Positions 6,374-16,028 of a DNA stretch of 64,000 nt are shown here, one piece after another. Source of the stretch: Faecalibacterium longum CLA-AA-H243 (GTDB lineage: Bacteria > Bacillota > Clostridia > Oscillospirales > Ruminococcaceae); assembly GCF_020687245.1 (NCBI RefSeq), contig NZ_JAJEQG010000002.1, positions 170,919 through 234,918 on the forward strand, in the 5' to 3' direction. A program made the translations under genes and the position numbers. The notes beneath the pieces were generated by a model that saw only the letters and a list, made by a program, of their open reading frames with translations, made no database searches and was not told the origin of the DNA. Numbering within the stretch: the stretch's first letter is position 1; every line of letters starts with the position of its first letter.

Positions 6374-8275
6374 TTAGCCCAGCCAGGACGTCCACCAGTC
6401 GCTGAGACCGCCGCCGGTGGAAGAAGACGAGCTGGCGCCGGTGCTCTCGCTGGAAGAGCTGCTGCCCCCGAAGAGGCCGCCCAACCAGCCGCCAGAGCCG
6501 TCGCTGCTGGCGGTGCTCTCGCTGGGTGCTTCGGGTTCCGGTGCAGGCTCAGGGCCTGCGCTGACCACGACGCTGACGCGGGTGTTCAGCTTGGCCGATG
6601 CGCCCTCGCCGGGGTTCTGGCTGATGATGCTGCCCACGGGCTGGTCGCTGTACTGCTCCGTCTGGCTGCCCAGACCCAGTTTCCGCTGCACCAGCAGGGT
6701 ACGGGCGTCGTTCACGTTCATGCCGATGAGGCTGGGGACTTTGGTGGTGGTGGCCACCTGCGGGCGGCTGACGTAGATCACCACCGTGGTGCCTGCGGCC
6801 ACCTGACTGCCTGCGGCGGGGTCGGTGCGGATGATGGAGCCTGCGGCCACCGACTCATCCACGGCCTGAGTGACCAGCACCGACACGCCCAGGTCCTTCA
6901 GCTGCTGTTCGCCGTCGGCCTGCACGTAGTTGGTCAGGTCGGGGACGGTGACGTAGTGGATGCCGAGGCTGACGGTGAGGGTCACGCTCTGGCCCTCGCG
7001 GACGGTGCGGCCCGCCACCGGCGACTGCTTGTAGACATAGCCTGCGGCGTAGTCGTTGTTGTACTCCTCTTCCCAGTTGACGACCACCTGACCGGAGGCC
7101 ACCTGCTCAGAGGCGTTCACCTCGTCCTGCGTCATGCCGCTGAAATCGCTCAGCACGATGTCGTCGCTTTTGGTCATGATGTTGCTGGAATCGTTCAGGA
7201 TGGTCCAGCACAGGGCCGCACAGGCCAGCGCAAAGGCCGTCGTGATGCCCAGCAGCACCGGCATAAAGGCGCTGCGCTTCTTCTTTTTCGCTCTGGCCTT
7301 GGGGCGGGCGGGATTCGCCGCCGGTTTCTCCGGGGGTCTGCGGATGCTGCGTTTCTGCGGCATGGGGTCATTCACCACCTTTTCAGGTTCTTCCTTTACA
7401 TATTGATACTGGAACGTGACGGAGGGGTCCTGCACGTAGGCGTCCAGTGCTCCCAGCATCTCTGCGGCGCTGGAATACCGGTTGACCGGCAGCTTCGCCA
7501 TGGCGCGTTCCGTGATTTGCACGAGGCCCAGCGGTACGTCCGGGGCAAGCTCTGCCAGCGGCTTCGGGGTGTCCCGGATCTGCTTGCGGGCCACCTCCAC
7601 CATGTCGTCGGCGTCGAAGGGTAGCCTGCCCGAGAGCATCTCGTACATCATGACGCCCACGGAGTAGATGTCGCTCTTGGGGTCGGTCTCCTCCCCCTTC
7701 GCCTGTTCGGGGCTGATGTAGTGGACGCTGCCCATGGCCTTTTTGCCGTTCTGTATCTGGTTCTCGGCCCGGGAGATGCGGGCGATGCCAAAGTCCATCA
7801 TCCGCAGCTGGCCGTTGTCCAGCAGCATGATGTTCTGGGGCTTGATGTCCCGGTGGACGACGCCGTTGCGGTGGGCGTGGTCGAGGGCGCGGAGGATCTG
7901 GGCGATGAAATGGACGGTCTCCCGGCTGGTGATCTTGCCGCCCCGCTCGTTGAGGTACTCCCGGAGGGTCATGCCCTCCACGCACTCCATCACGATATAC
8001 TGTAAGTTTTCGCCGACGGAGACGTCGTAGACCTTGACGATGTTGGGGTGGTTGAGCAGGGAGATGGCCTTGGACTCGTTCTTGAAGCGGCGGACGAGGT
8101 CGGCGTCATGCATCAGCTCCTGACGCAGCACCTTGACGGCCACCACCGTGCCTTCCGGCACAGGCCCGCCGGGGGCAGAGACCACGGCCTTGTAGACGTT
8201 GGCCATGCCGCCTGCGCCGATGAGCTCCTGAATGGTGTAGAGCCCGTCCAGCGTCTTGCCGATGAGATTATCCAT
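6374..8275 (-). CDS. prkC: PASTA-domain Ser/Thr protein kinase (PrkC/PknB type)
   Basis: 633 residues. The cytosolic kinase domain (about 1-275) has GAGGMANVYKA, catalytic Lys in VAVKVL, HRDIKPQN, DFGIAR and YISPEQAKG, all intact. A basic linker is followed by one membrane helix near 340-360, then three PASTA repeats that in this family sense peptidoglycan fragments outside the cell, and a Ser-rich tail. The start at 8275 overlaps the phosphatase gene by 8 bases, so the two are translationally coupled and act as an opposing pair. Placement beside rsgA is classic for Firmicutes. Confidence 0.95.
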   Translation of the reverse strand: MDNLIGKTLDGLYTIQELIGAGGMANVYKAVVSAPGGPVPEGTVVAVKVLRQELMHDADLVRRFKNESKAISLLNHPNIVKVYDVSVGENLQYIVMECVEGMTLREYLNERGGKITSRETVHFIAQILRALDHAHRNGVVHRDIKPQNIMLLDNGQLRMMDFGIARISRAENQIQNGKKAMGSVHYISPEQAKGEETDPKSDIYSVGVMMYEMLSGRLPFDADDMVEVARKQIRDTPKPLAELAPDVPLGLVQITERAMAKLPVNRYSSAAEMLGALDAYVQDPSVTFQYQYVKEEPEKVVNDPMPQKRSIRRPPEKPAANPARPKARAKKKKRSAFMPVLLGITTAFALACAALCWTILNDSSNIMTKSDDIVLSDFSGMTQDEVNASEQVASGQVVVNWEEEYNNDYAAGYVYKQSPVAGRTVREGQSVTLTVSLGIHYVTVPDLTNYVQADGEQQLKDLGVSVLVTQAVDESVAAGSIIRTDPAAGSQVAAGTTVVIYVSRPQVATTTKVPSLIGMNVNDARTLLVQRKLGLGSQTEQYSDQPVGSIISQNPGEGASAKLNTRVSVVVSAGPEPAPEPEAPSESTASSDGSGGWLGGLFGGSSSSSESTGASSSSSTGGGLSDWWTSWLG

Positions 8276-9017
8276 GCTTCACCTCCAGCGGCTCCACGCC
8301 CAGCAGCAGCGCGGTGATGTTGTCGGGGCCGCCGCCCGCGTTGGCGGCGTCCACCAGCCGGTCGGGGATGTCGTAGAACCCGCCCTTCGTGAAGATCTCT
8401 TCGATCTTTTCCTTGGGCAGGACGTTGGTGAGGCCGTCGGTGCAGAGCAAAATCATATCGCCCTTCTGCACCGGCACGCTGGTGAACTCGGGGTCGAGGC
8501 GGTAGTCCACGCCCAGCGCCCGGGTGATGATGTTCTTCTGGGGGTGATGCTCAGCTTCCTCGGCGGTGATGGTGCCGCAGTCCACCAGCTCCTGCACGTA
8601 GGAGTGGTCGTGGGTAAGCTGGGTGAGTCTGCCGTCCCGGACGAGATAGGCCCGGGAGTCGCCTGCGTGGCAGATAAAGGCGTTGCCGCCCCGCACGAGG
8701 GCGCAGACCGCCGTGGTGCCCATGCCCGCCAGCTCCTCCTCCCGGGAGGCTTTCTGGAAGACGAAGCGGTTGGCGTTGATGAGCGCCCGCGTCAAAAACT
8801 TTTCCTCGTCGCCGGGCAGGCACTGGGCGTACTGCTCGTGGAAGCTGTGCTCGATGACGTCGCAGGCGCTCACGGAAGCCTCACGGCCTCCCCGCGCACC
8901 GCCCATGCCGTCGCACACGAGGCCCCAGGCCGCGTCGCTGTTCAGCTCACCTGCCCGGTAGTCATCCTGATTCTCGGGGCGGACGCTGCCGACGTCTGTT
9001 TTTCCTGCAAGTTTCAT
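8268..9017 (-). CDS. PP2C-family protein phosphatase
   Basis: 249 residues, start preceded by GAAGGAG. It should remove phosphate from targets of the kinase encoded just downstream (Stp/PrpC role). Metal-binding motifs are present: RPENQDDY near 13, VCDGMGGARGG near 36, CHAGDSRAYLVRDG near 118, LCTDGL near 187 and GGPDNITALLL near 228. Length is usual. Four of the metal-ligand aspartates are intact. Confidence 0.93.
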   Translation of the reverse strand: MKLAGKTDVGSVRPENQDDYRAGELNSDAAWGLVCDGMGGARGGREASVSACDVIEHSFHEQYAQCLPGDEEKFLTRALINANRFVFQKASREEELAGMGTTAVCALVRGGNAFICHAGDSRAYLVRDGRLTQLTHDHSYVQELVDCGTITAEEAEHHPQKNIITRALGVDYRLDPEFTSVPVQKGDMILLCTDGLTNVLPKEKIEEIFTKGGFYDIPDRLVDAANAGGGPDNITALLLGVEPLEVKHG

Positions 9018-9030
9018 AGGATTCTCCTTC

Positions 9031-10071
9031 TCAAACTTTGCCGTTCATCTCGTCGCGGCGGAGCTGGCCGCAGGCGGCGCTGATCTCGCTGCCCAGACGG
9101 CGGCGGACGGTGGCGTTGACGCCGAGGCTTTCCAGCTTCTGCTGGAAGCGCCGGACGTTGGCGGCGTCGGTAGCCGAATAAGGGCTGCCGTCCACCGGGT
9201 TGATGGGGATGAGGTTGACGTGAGCGCCCATCCCCCGGATAAGGTCGGCCAGCTGCTTAGCACAGGCGTCGGAGTCGTTGACCCCCCGCACCATGGAGTA
9301 TTCGAAGCTCACTCTCCGGCCCGTCGTCTCCTGATACCGACGCACGGCCTGCATCAGCACCTCCACGGGGTAGGCGTCGTTCACGGGCATCATGCCGCTG
9401 CGGATGTCGTTGTTGGGGGCGTGGAGAGAGACGGAGAGGGTGAGCTGGAGCTTCTTCTCGGCCAGCTGGTCGATCTTCGGCACGAGGCCGCAGGTGGAGA
9501 GGCTGATGTTCCGCATCCCGATGTTCACGCCCTCGGGGGACGAGATATTCTCGAGAAAGCGCATGACTTCGTCGAAATTATCCAGCGGCTCCCCGATGCC
9601 CATCAGCACGATGTGGGAGATGCGCTCCCCGATGTCCTTCTGGGCGGTGTAAATTTCGGAGCATATCTCGCCCGCCTCGAGGTTGCGCACCCGGCCCGCC
9701 TGGGTCGAGGCGCAGAAGCGGCAGCCCATCCGGCAGCCCACCTGAGTGGACACGCAGACCGTGTTGCCGTAGTGGTAGCGCATGACGACGGTCTCGATGC
9801 AGTTGCCGTCGGCCATCCGCAGCAGGTACTTCACGGTGCCGTCCTTGGCCTCCTGCCGCCGCTCGATGATGGGCGCGGCGATGTAAAATGCCTCCTCGAG
9901 CTTTGCCAGCAGGGCTTTGGGCTGGTCGGTCATGGCCGAAAAGTCGGTCACGAGCTTCTGGTGGACCCAGTGGAAGATCTGCTTGGCCCGGAAGCCGGGC
10001 TGGCCCATCGCTTTCAGCTCCGCTGTCAGCTGTTCCAGCGTCAGGGAGGATATACAGCGTTTAGTCTCCAT
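9031..10071 (-). CDS. rlmN: 23S rRNA (adenine2503-C2) / tRNA A37 methyltransferase, radical SAM
   Basis: 346 residues, AAAGGAG before the start. The radical-SAM cluster motif CRMGCRFC is near 115. The methyl-carrying C-terminal Cys is in ISAACGQL. Family segments LEEAFYI, GTVKYLLRM and VSLHAPNNDIRSGMMP are present. The enzyme methylates A2503 of 23S rRNA and A37 of some tRNAs using two SAM molecules. It sits between the phosphatase gene and rsmB in a tight operon of translation-related genes. Confidence 0.95.
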   Translation of the reverse strand: METKRCISSLTLEQLTAELKAMGQPGFRAKQIFHWVHQKLVTDFSAMTDQPKALLAKLEEAFYIAAPIIERRQEAKDGTVKYLLRMADGNCIETVVMRYHYGNTVCVSTQVGCRMGCRFCASTQAGRVRNLEAGEICSEIYTAQKDIGERISHIVLMGIGEPLDNFDEVMRFLENISSPEGVNIGMRNISLSTCGLVPKIDQLAEKKLQLTLSVSLHAPNNDIRSGMMPVNDAYPVEVLMQAVRRYQETTGRRVSFEYSMVRGVNDSDACAKQLADLIRGMGAHVNLIPINPVDGSPYSATDAANVRRFQQKLESLGVNATVRRRLGSEISAACGQLRRDEMNGKV

Positions 10072-10086
10072 GAAAATCTCCTTTTG

Positions 10087-11415
10087 TCAGGAATCACGTT
10101 TCTGCATCGCGCAGAGGAAAAAGCCGTCCATGCCGGTGCGGGTGGGGACGGAAAGCGCACCCCAGTCCCCCACCGTCATCCCGGCCGGGAAGCGGATGTC
10201 CGGCGTCACCACCCGGAATTCCGGGTGTCGGCCCACGAAGGCCCGCACCTGCTCTTCGTTCTCGGCAGGGTCGATGGTGCAGGTGGAGTAGACCAGACGC
10301 CCGCCCTCTTTCAGGTGGGCGGCGGCTGTATCCAGAATGGCCGACTGGGTGGCCAATAATTCATCGTGACGCGCTTTTTCGAGGGTCTTGTAGCGGATGT
10401 CCGGCTTCTTGGCGAGGATGCCGAGGCCGCTGCAGGGGGCGTCCACCAAAATGGCATCCGCCATGGGCAGGTCGGCGTCCGGTCTGGTGCCGTCGGAGAC
10501 GCGGGGCTCCACGTGGGCAAACCCCATCCGCTCCACGGCCTTTCGGATCAGCTGGACGCGGTTCTCGCTGACGTCGCAGCTCACCAGCCGCCCTTCGTCC
10601 TGCATCTCCTCGATGAGGAGCAGGCTCTTGCCGCCGGGGGCGGCGCAGAGGTCGAGGACGGTATCGCCGGGCTTTGCCTCCACGCAGAGGGCGGCAAGCT
10701 GGCTGGCCTGCCCCTCCACGTGGAAATATCCGTCCCGGAAAAGCCCGCTCTCCGCCGGACTCCCCTCGAAGCGGGCTAAGACGCTGCCCGGCAGGAGGCC
10801 CGGGGCGGCGGTCTTCGCGCCCGAGGCCAGCAGCTTTTCGCAGAGGGCTTCCGGCGTCCCTTTCAGGGGGTTGGCCCGGAGGCTGGTCAGGCCGCCGTCG
10901 GCGGTGTGGGTCAGGATGTCCAGCGCCTCGTCGGGGTAGTGTTCGTGGAGGAACGCTGCCACGTCCCGGCCCGCCGAGCCCAGCACCATCAGCCGCTCCA
11001 CCTCGTCGGCGAAGACGGCAGAGCCGAGGTCATAGCCGATGGCCCGGCGCAGCACGGCGTTCACGAGGCCGGAGGCGCTGGCTTTTCGGAAGGTGCGGGT
11101 CAGCTTGACGGCTTCATTGACCGCCGCCGAAGCAGGCACCTGCATATAGCGGGCCTGCGCCAGCGCGGCGCGGAGAATTTCCCGCACCTGCGGGTCGAGC
11201 TTGGCAAGCCCTTTGGGCAAAAACTGGCTCAGGATATAGTCCAGCGTCCCCTGATGTTCCAGCACGGTGTAAAATATCGCGCTGGCAAATGCTTTATCGC
11301 GGCCTTCCAGCTTCTGGCGGCGCAGCTCTGCGTCGAGGATGAGGTTCGAAAACCCGTCCTGCTCCTGCCGCACCAGCGCCGCCACCGCCGCCGCGCGGGG
11401 GTTCGGGCCGCTCAC
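10087..11415 (-). CDS. rsmB: 16S rRNA (cytosine967-C5) methyltransferase
   Basis: 442 residues starting at GTG, overlapping the fmt stop by 4 bases (GTGA). An N-terminal NusB-like RNA-binding domain (about 1-140) is followed by a Rossmann methyltransferase domain with SAM loop DLCAAPGGKS near 254, the nucleophile motif DAPCSGLGILAKKPDIR near 323 and the second Cys in YSTCTIDPAENE. Coupled with fmt and def as in many Firmicutes. Confidence 0.94.
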   Translation of the reverse strand: MSGPNPRAAAVAALVRQEQDGFSNLILDAELRRQKLEGRDKAFASAIFYTVLEHQGTLDYILSQFLPKGLAKLDPQVREILRAALAQARYMQVPASAAVNEAVKLTRTFRKASASGLVNAVLRRAIGYDLGSAVFADEVERLMVLGSAGRDVAAFLHEHYPDEALDILTHTADGGLTSLRANPLKGTPEALCEKLLASGAKTAAPGLLPGSVLARFEGSPAESGLFRDGYFHVEGQASQLAALCVEAKPGDTVLDLCAAPGGKSLLLIEEMQDEGRLVSCDVSENRVQLIRKAVERMGFAHVEPRVSDGTRPDADLPMADAILVDAPCSGLGILAKKPDIRYKTLEKARHDELLATQSAILDTAAAHLKEGGRLVYSTCTIDPAENEEQVRAFVGRHPEFRVVTPDIRFPAGMTVGDWGALSVPTRTGMDGFFLCAMQKRDS

Positions 11416-12332
11416 AGGCTGTCCCCCGCCTTGAGGCGAAGACCGGCGGCGAAGGAGGTGCCGTCCATGGGCTTCTTGCCCTCCGGCACGACGTGCAAAA
11501 GCTGGACAGCGCCCTCACCGCAGGCCACGGTCAGGGGCTTGGTGGCGAGGACAGTGCCAGCGGCTTCGCCGTGGCTTTCCGCGACGCGGCACTCCATGAC
11601 CTTGACCTTCTTGCCGCCCGCCGTCACGAACCATGCCCCGGGCCACGGGTTCATGCCCCGCACCCAGTTGTGGATGTGGTCGGCGCTGTCGGTCAGATGG
11701 AACTGGGCCATCTCCTTGCTCAGCATGGGGGCGGTGGAAGCGTTCTCGTGGGCCTGAGGCTCTGCCTTGAGCGTACCAGCTGCGATGGCAGGCAGGGTCT
11801 CACAGAGCACCCGTGCGCCCACGGCAGTGACCCGGTCGAACAGCTGGCCGCTGGTCTCCTCGGGGTCGATGGCAATCTTCTCGCAGGCCAGCACGTCGCC
11901 GGTGTCGAGGCCCTCGTCCATCTGCATGATGGAGACGCCCGTCTCGGCGTCGCCGTTCAGCACCGCCCACTGCACGGGGGCGCTGCCCCGGTATTTCGGC
12001 AGCAGGGAGACGTGGAGGTTGATGCAGCCGTATTTCGGCGCTTCCAGCACCGATCTCGGCAGGATGCAGCCGTAGGCCACCACGACGATGAGCTCAGGAG
12101 CCAGCGCGCGGATGTTCTCGTCCTCGCCGCCGTCCCGCAGGGTGCGGGGCTGAAAGACGGGGGTGCCGTGGGCCAGCGCCACTTCCTTCACCGGGGGTGC
12201 GGTGAGCACCTGCTTGCGGCCCACGGGCTTATCGCGCCGGGTGTAGACCGCGCAGATGTCGTGGCCCGCCTCATACAGGGCTTTCAGGCAGTCCGCCGCA
12301 ATATCCGGCGTCCCCATGAACAGAATGCGCAT
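11412..12332 (-). CDS. fmt: Methionyl-tRNA formyltransferase
   Basis: 306 residues. It formylates initiator Met-tRNA from 10-formyl-THF. The start MRILFMGTPDIAADCL and the catalytic INLHVSLLPKYRGSAPVQWA segment (Asn, His, then Asp in EGLDTGD) are typical. The C-terminal OB-like domain carries WPGAWF. ATG overlaps the def stop by one base (TGATG), so translation is coupled to def, whose product reverses the modification on finished proteins. Confidence 0.95.
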   Translation of the reverse strand: MRILFMGTPDIAADCLKALYEAGHDICAVYTRRDKPVGRKQVLTAPPVKEVALAHGTPVFQPRTLRDGGEDENIRALAPELIVVVAYGCILPRSVLEAPKYGCINLHVSLLPKYRGSAPVQWAVLNGDAETGVSIMQMDEGLDTGDVLACEKIAIDPEETSGQLFDRVTAVGARVLCETLPAIAAGTLKAEPQAHENASTAPMLSKEMAQFHLTDSADHIHNWVRGMNPWPGAWFVTAGGKKVKVMECRVAESHGEAAGTVLATKPLTVACGEGAVQLLHVVPEGKKPMDGTSFAAGLRLKAGDSL

Positions 12333-12868
12333 CAGTCGTTCTCCTTCTTCTTGGCGGCAGCGGCGCGGCCCTCCTCGGTGTCCTCATAGAAGAACTCGCT
12401 GGACTCCATGATGGTGATGCCGTCCAGATGGTCGTTCTCGTGCTGGATGCAGCGGGCCAGCAGGCCCTCGGCTTCCAGCTCGAACCACTCGCCGTTCCGG
12501 TCCTGTGCGCGGACCTTGACGGCTGCGGGGCGGGTCACGGCGCCGTTGTGGCCCGGGAAGGACAGGCAGCCCTCGTAGGCAGTCTCCTCGTCCTCAGACA
12601 CGGCGAGAATTTCCGGGTTGACGAAGTCGATGAACTTGTACTCGTAGTTCTCGGGAATCTCCTCCGGGGCGTCGGTGGTGTCCCACACCACGAAGACGCG
12701 GCGCAGCATCCCCACCTGCGGGCCTGCGAGGCCCACGCCGTCGGCGGCGATCATCGTCTCGCGCATATCGTCCAGCAGGGTGGCCAGACGGTCGTCAAAG
12801 TTGGTCACGGGGCGGCAGACCTTGTTCAGGATGGGGTCGCCCTCTTTTACAATGTTGCGGATAGCCAT
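12332..12868 (-). CDS. def: Peptide deformylase
   Basis: 178 residues from ATG 12868 with GGAGG 8 bases before it. It removes the N-formyl group from nascent proteins using Fe2+ or another metal. The three motifs are GVGLAGPQVG near 44, EGCLSFPG near 106 (metal Cys) and QHENDHLDG near 149 (two metal His plus catalytic Glu). The C-terminus ends in a charged EEGRAAAAKKKEND tail. Confidence 0.95.
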   Translation of the reverse strand: MAIRNIVKEGDPILNKVCRPVTNFDDRLATLLDDMRETMIAADGVGLAGPQVGMLRRVFVVWDTTDAPEEIPENYEYKFIDFVNPEILAVSEDEETAYEGCLSFPGHNGAVTRPAAVKVRAQDRNGEWFELEAEGLLARCIQHENDHLDGITIMESSEFFYEDTEEGRAAAAKKKEND

Positions 12869-12892
12869 GAAGTATACCTCCAAATAATCTTA

Positions 12893-15154
12893 TCAAATAT
12901 CACCGTCAGAATGCATATCCACCACCACGGTGGCCTTGCTGGGCAGCTTTTCCTGCTCGTAGAGGCCGAGGGTCTGGCGGACAAGGTCGCGGAAGCGTTT
13001 GTCGGCGCGGCACTTGATGGTGAGCTTGTAGCGGTAGTTCTCGTTGATCTTTTCGATGTTGCCGGGGGTGGGGCCAAGCACCCGGAGGGGCAAGTCCGGC
13101 TGCTGCGCGGCCTGACGGCCTAAGAGGGCCGAGAACCGGGCGGCGGCCCGGGCCACCTCGATCTCCTTCGGGCCAGAGAAGCCCACGACGCAGAGCCCGC
13201 AGAAGGGCGGATAGAGGCCCAGTTTGCGGTAGGCGATCTCCTGCTCAAAGAAGGCGTCGTAGTCCTGCGCGGCGGCGAGGTTGAGGACGGGGTTGTCGGG
13301 GTCGGTGGTCTGGATGATGGCGAAGCCCGGGTCTTTCGCCCGGCCGGAGCGCCCCACCACCTGGGTGATGAGGCTGAACACCGTCTCGTAGGCCCGGAAC
13401 CCCTGCGCAAAGAGCAGCGAGTCGATGCCGAGAACGCCCACGAGGGTCACGTCCTCGAAATCGAGGCCCTTGGCCACCATCTGGGTCCCCACCATGATGT
13501 CGTACTCATGCCGGGCGAACTTCGCCAGCAGCTTTTCGTGGGCGTCTTTGGCGGCGGTGGAGTCCTGGTCCATCCGCAGCACTCTTGCCTCCGGGAAGAG
13601 CTGGGCCAGCTCTTCCTCGGCCTTCTGGGTGCCGAAGCCCCGGTAGAGCAGCTTGCCGCCGCAGGCGGGGCAGGTCTTGGGGGGCGGGTCGAGCTGGGTG
13701 CCGCAGTAGTGGCAGAGCAGCTTATGGCCCGCCTTGTGGTAGACCATGGGGACGCTGCACTTGGGGCATTTCAGCACCTCGCGGCAGTCGTCGCACTGGG
13801 CCATAGTCTGGTAGCCGCGGCGGTTGAGCAGCAGGATGGTCTGCTTGCCCGCGTCGAGGTTGCGCCGGATGGCGTCCTCCATCGCAAGGCTGATCTCCCT
13901 CGGGTTGCCCGAGGCCAGCTCTGCCCGCATATCGACGATCTGGACGCTGGGCAGCGGGTTGCCGCCGTAGCGCTGGGTGAGCCGGACGAGCTGGGTGCGG
14001 CCATTCTGGGCGGCGTAAAAGCTCTCGGTGCTGGGGGTGGCGCTGGCCAGAAGGAGCAGGGAGCCGTTCTCTGCCGCCCGCTGCCGGGCCACCTCGTGGG
14101 CGGCGTACCGGGGCGCGGACTCGGAGCGGTAGGTGTGTTCCTGCTCCTCGTCGATGATGACGAGGCCGATGTTTTCCAGCGGGGCGAAGACGGCGCTCCG
14201 CGTTCCCACCACGATGTCGGCGCCGCCGTCCTGTATCATCTGCCATTGGAGCAGACGCTCGGTGTGATTGAGGGCCGAGTGCTGGACGGCCACCCGCCGC
14301 CCGAACTGGCTCTTGAGGCGGAGGATCATCTGAGGCGTCAGGCTTATTTCCGGCACCAGCACGAGGGCGCGGCGGCCCAGCGCCAGACACTGCTCGATGA
14401 GCTTTAAGAACACCAGCGTCTTGCCGCTGCCGGTGACGCCGTAGAGCAGCGCCGAGTGGGGGGCGGTGTCTTCGAGGCCGGGCAGCAGGGCGTCATAGGC
14501 CGCCTGCTGCTCTGCCGTCAGGGTGATGGGCTCGTTTTTCAGCGGGATAGACGAATACAGGTCGATGGATTTGTTCACCTTGCTGCATTCGACGACGCCC
14601 TTGGCGCAGAGGTTGTCCAGCACGGCTTTGGTGATGCCGTGGGCCTCCATCTCGTTCTGGGTGCGCTCTCCCCCGCTCAGCAGGGCCACTGCCGCCAGCT
14701 GCTTGGCCGTGGGCCTGGGCTTTTGCTGCAAGCTGCCCACCAGCTTATAGCTGTTCTCGGTGTGGCGGGTGAGCTGCTTTTGGAGCACCGGCGTCACGCC
14801 GTCCGCCGCGAGGGCGGGCTTATACTGCGCCCCATAGGGGATGACCGCCTTGACGGCCTCGTAGTAGGTGCAGAAGGTGTGCTCCTTGAGGAAATGCACC
14901 AGCCGCAGCAGCTCCGGCGTCAGGCAGGCCGAGGCGGGAGCTACGTCGAAGAGGTACTTGAGCTTTGCGTGTTCCGGCTCTTCGTCGCAGGCCAGCACCA
15001 CGCCCATCCGGGCCTTGCTCCCCCGCCCGAAGGGCACCAGCACCATGCTGCCGAGGCGGACGGCCTCCTGCTGGTCGGGCATGACGGCGTAGGTATAGAG
15101 TTTGTCGAAGTGAAAGGTCGCGTTGCTCACGGCAACGCCTACCGTTTTTGGCAT
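12893..15154 (-). CDS. priA: Primosomal replication restart helicase PriA
   Basis: 753 residues, AAGGAG before ATG. PriA reloads the replisome at stalled forks. Seen in order: an N-terminal DNA-binding domain, Walker A GVTGSGKTLV near 240, Walker B VIIDEEQEHTY near 333, a cysteine-rich zinc region with pairs CDDC, CPKC, CHYC and CPAC around 450-500, and helicase motifs GTQMVAKGLDFEDV and QVVGRSGR. Length is usual. It lies between def and gmk, as expected for this chromosomal cluster. Confidence 0.95.
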   Translation of the reverse strand: MPKTVGVAVSNATFHFDKLYTYAVMPDQQEAVRLGSMVLVPFGRGSKARMGVVLACDEEPEHAKLKYLFDVAPASACLTPELLRLVHFLKEHTFCTYYEAVKAVIPYGAQYKPALAADGVTPVLQKQLTRHTENSYKLVGSLQQKPRPTAKQLAAVALLSGGERTQNEMEAHGITKAVLDNLCAKGVVECSKVNKSIDLYSSIPLKNEPITLTAEQQAAYDALLPGLEDTAPHSALLYGVTGSGKTLVFLKLIEQCLALGRRALVLVPEISLTPQMILRLKSQFGRRVAVQHSALNHTERLLQWQMIQDGGADIVVGTRSAVFAPLENIGLVIIDEEQEHTYRSESAPRYAAHEVARQRAAENGSLLLLASATPSTESFYAAQNGRTQLVRLTQRYGGNPLPSVQIVDMRAELASGNPREISLAMEDAIRRNLDAGKQTILLLNRRGYQTMAQCDDCREVLKCPKCSVPMVYHKAGHKLLCHYCGTQLDPPPKTCPACGGKLLYRGFGTQKAEEELAQLFPEARVLRMDQDSTAAKDAHEKLLAKFARHEYDIMVGTQMVAKGLDFEDVTLVGVLGIDSLLFAQGFRAYETVFSLITQVVGRSGRAKDPGFAIIQTTDPDNPVLNLAAAQDYDAFFEQEIAYRKLGLYPPFCGLCVVGFSGPKEIEVARAAARFSALLGRQAAQQPDLPLRVLGPTPGNIEKINENYRYKLTIKCRADKRFRDLVRQTLGLYEQEKLPSKATVVVDMHSDGDI

Positions 15155-15167
15155 TCGCGGCTCCTTG

Positions 15168-15740
15168 TTATCTGTCGAGGCCGGCCCGCTGGCGGATGAT
15201 GCCGTAGAGCTTCTCAGCGCAGGCGTCCACCTCGTCGTTCACGAGGGTGAGGGTGAACTTCTCCTGCTCGGCCAGCTCCTTCTTTGCGGTGTCGAGGCGC
15301 TCGAGGATGCTGGCTTCCGTCTCGGTGCCGCGGCCCCGGAGGCGGCGTTCCAGCTCCTCCACGGAGGGCGGCAGCAGGAAGATGGTGGTAGCCCCCGGGA
15401 ACATCCGGCGGATATTGGCCGCGCCGTGGACGTCGATGACCAGCACCACCAGCTTGCCCGCCTCGAGGCGCTTATCCACCTCTTCGCGGAGGGTGCCGTA
15501 GTAGTTGCCGTTGTAGAAGTTGTGCTCCACCACCTGGTCGGTGTCGATGAGGTGCTGGAACTGCTCCCGGGTGCGGTAGTAGTAGTCCACGCCCTCCTGC
15601 TCGCCGGGGCGGGGTGCGCGGGTGGTGGCGGAGACGGTCTTTTCGATCTCGGGGTGGGCCTCGCGCAGGGCCTTGACCACACTATCCTTGCCGGTACCGG
15701 CGGCACCGGAGACGACAAACAGGTACTTTTCGTTTTCCAT
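15168..15740 (-). CDS. gmk: Guanylate kinase
   Basis: 190 residues. It phosphorylates GMP to GDP. GMP-binding residues lie in ATTRAPRPGEQEGVDYYY and EHNFYNGNYYGT, and the lid in RLRGRGTETEASILERL. The P-loop reads VSGAAGTGKDSV, with Asp where Ser/Thr usually follows Lys. Because the rest of the enzyme is intact and the gene is single here, I take it as a lineage variant of an active enzyme. It follows remA by 3 bases, with GAGGAG inside the end of remA. Confidence 0.93.
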   Translation of the reverse strand: MENEKYLFVVSGAAGTGKDSVVKALREAHPEIEKTVSATTRAPRPGEQEGVDYYYRTREQFQHLIDTDQVVEHNFYNGNYYGTLREEVDKRLEAGKLVVLVIDVHGAANIRRMFPGATTIFLLPPSVEELERRLRGRGTETEASILERLDTAKKELAEQEKFTLTLVNDEVDACAEKLYGIIRQRAGLDR

Positions 15741-15743
15741 TTT

Positions 15744-16007
15744 TTACTGCTCCTCTGTCGGTTTTCCTTCCGGCTGGCCCGCAGCGCGGCTTGCCACTGT
15801 CTCAGGCGTCAGGGCCGAAAGGACTACATGGTCAGAGTCCATGATGAGCACGGCCCGGGTGCTGCGGCCATAGGACGCATCAATGAGCATCCCCCGCTCC
15901 CGCGCCTCCTTCACCAGACGCTTGACCGGCGCAGAGTCGGGGCTGACGACGGCCACCACCCGCCCTGCGCTGACCAGATTGCCAAAGCCGATGTTGATGA
16001 GCTTCAT
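15744..16007 (-). CDS. remA: RemA-family DUF370 DNA-binding regulator
   Basis: 87 residues. It starts [21 protein letters not shown], with the typical [19 protein letters not shown] core and [20 protein letters not shown]. In Bacillus, RemA is a ring-forming DNA-binding activator of biofilm and osmoprotection genes. In Clostridia the gene is fixed next to gmk and yicC, as here. A short Gly/Glu-rich tail follows the domain. Confidence 0.92.
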   Translation of the reverse strand: MKLINIGFGNLVSAGRVVAVVSPDSAPVKRLVKEARERGMLIDASYGRSTRAVLIMDSDHVVLSALTPETVASRAAGQPEGKPTEEQ

Positions 16008-16028
16008 CTGAACTCCTCCGTACTGTTT

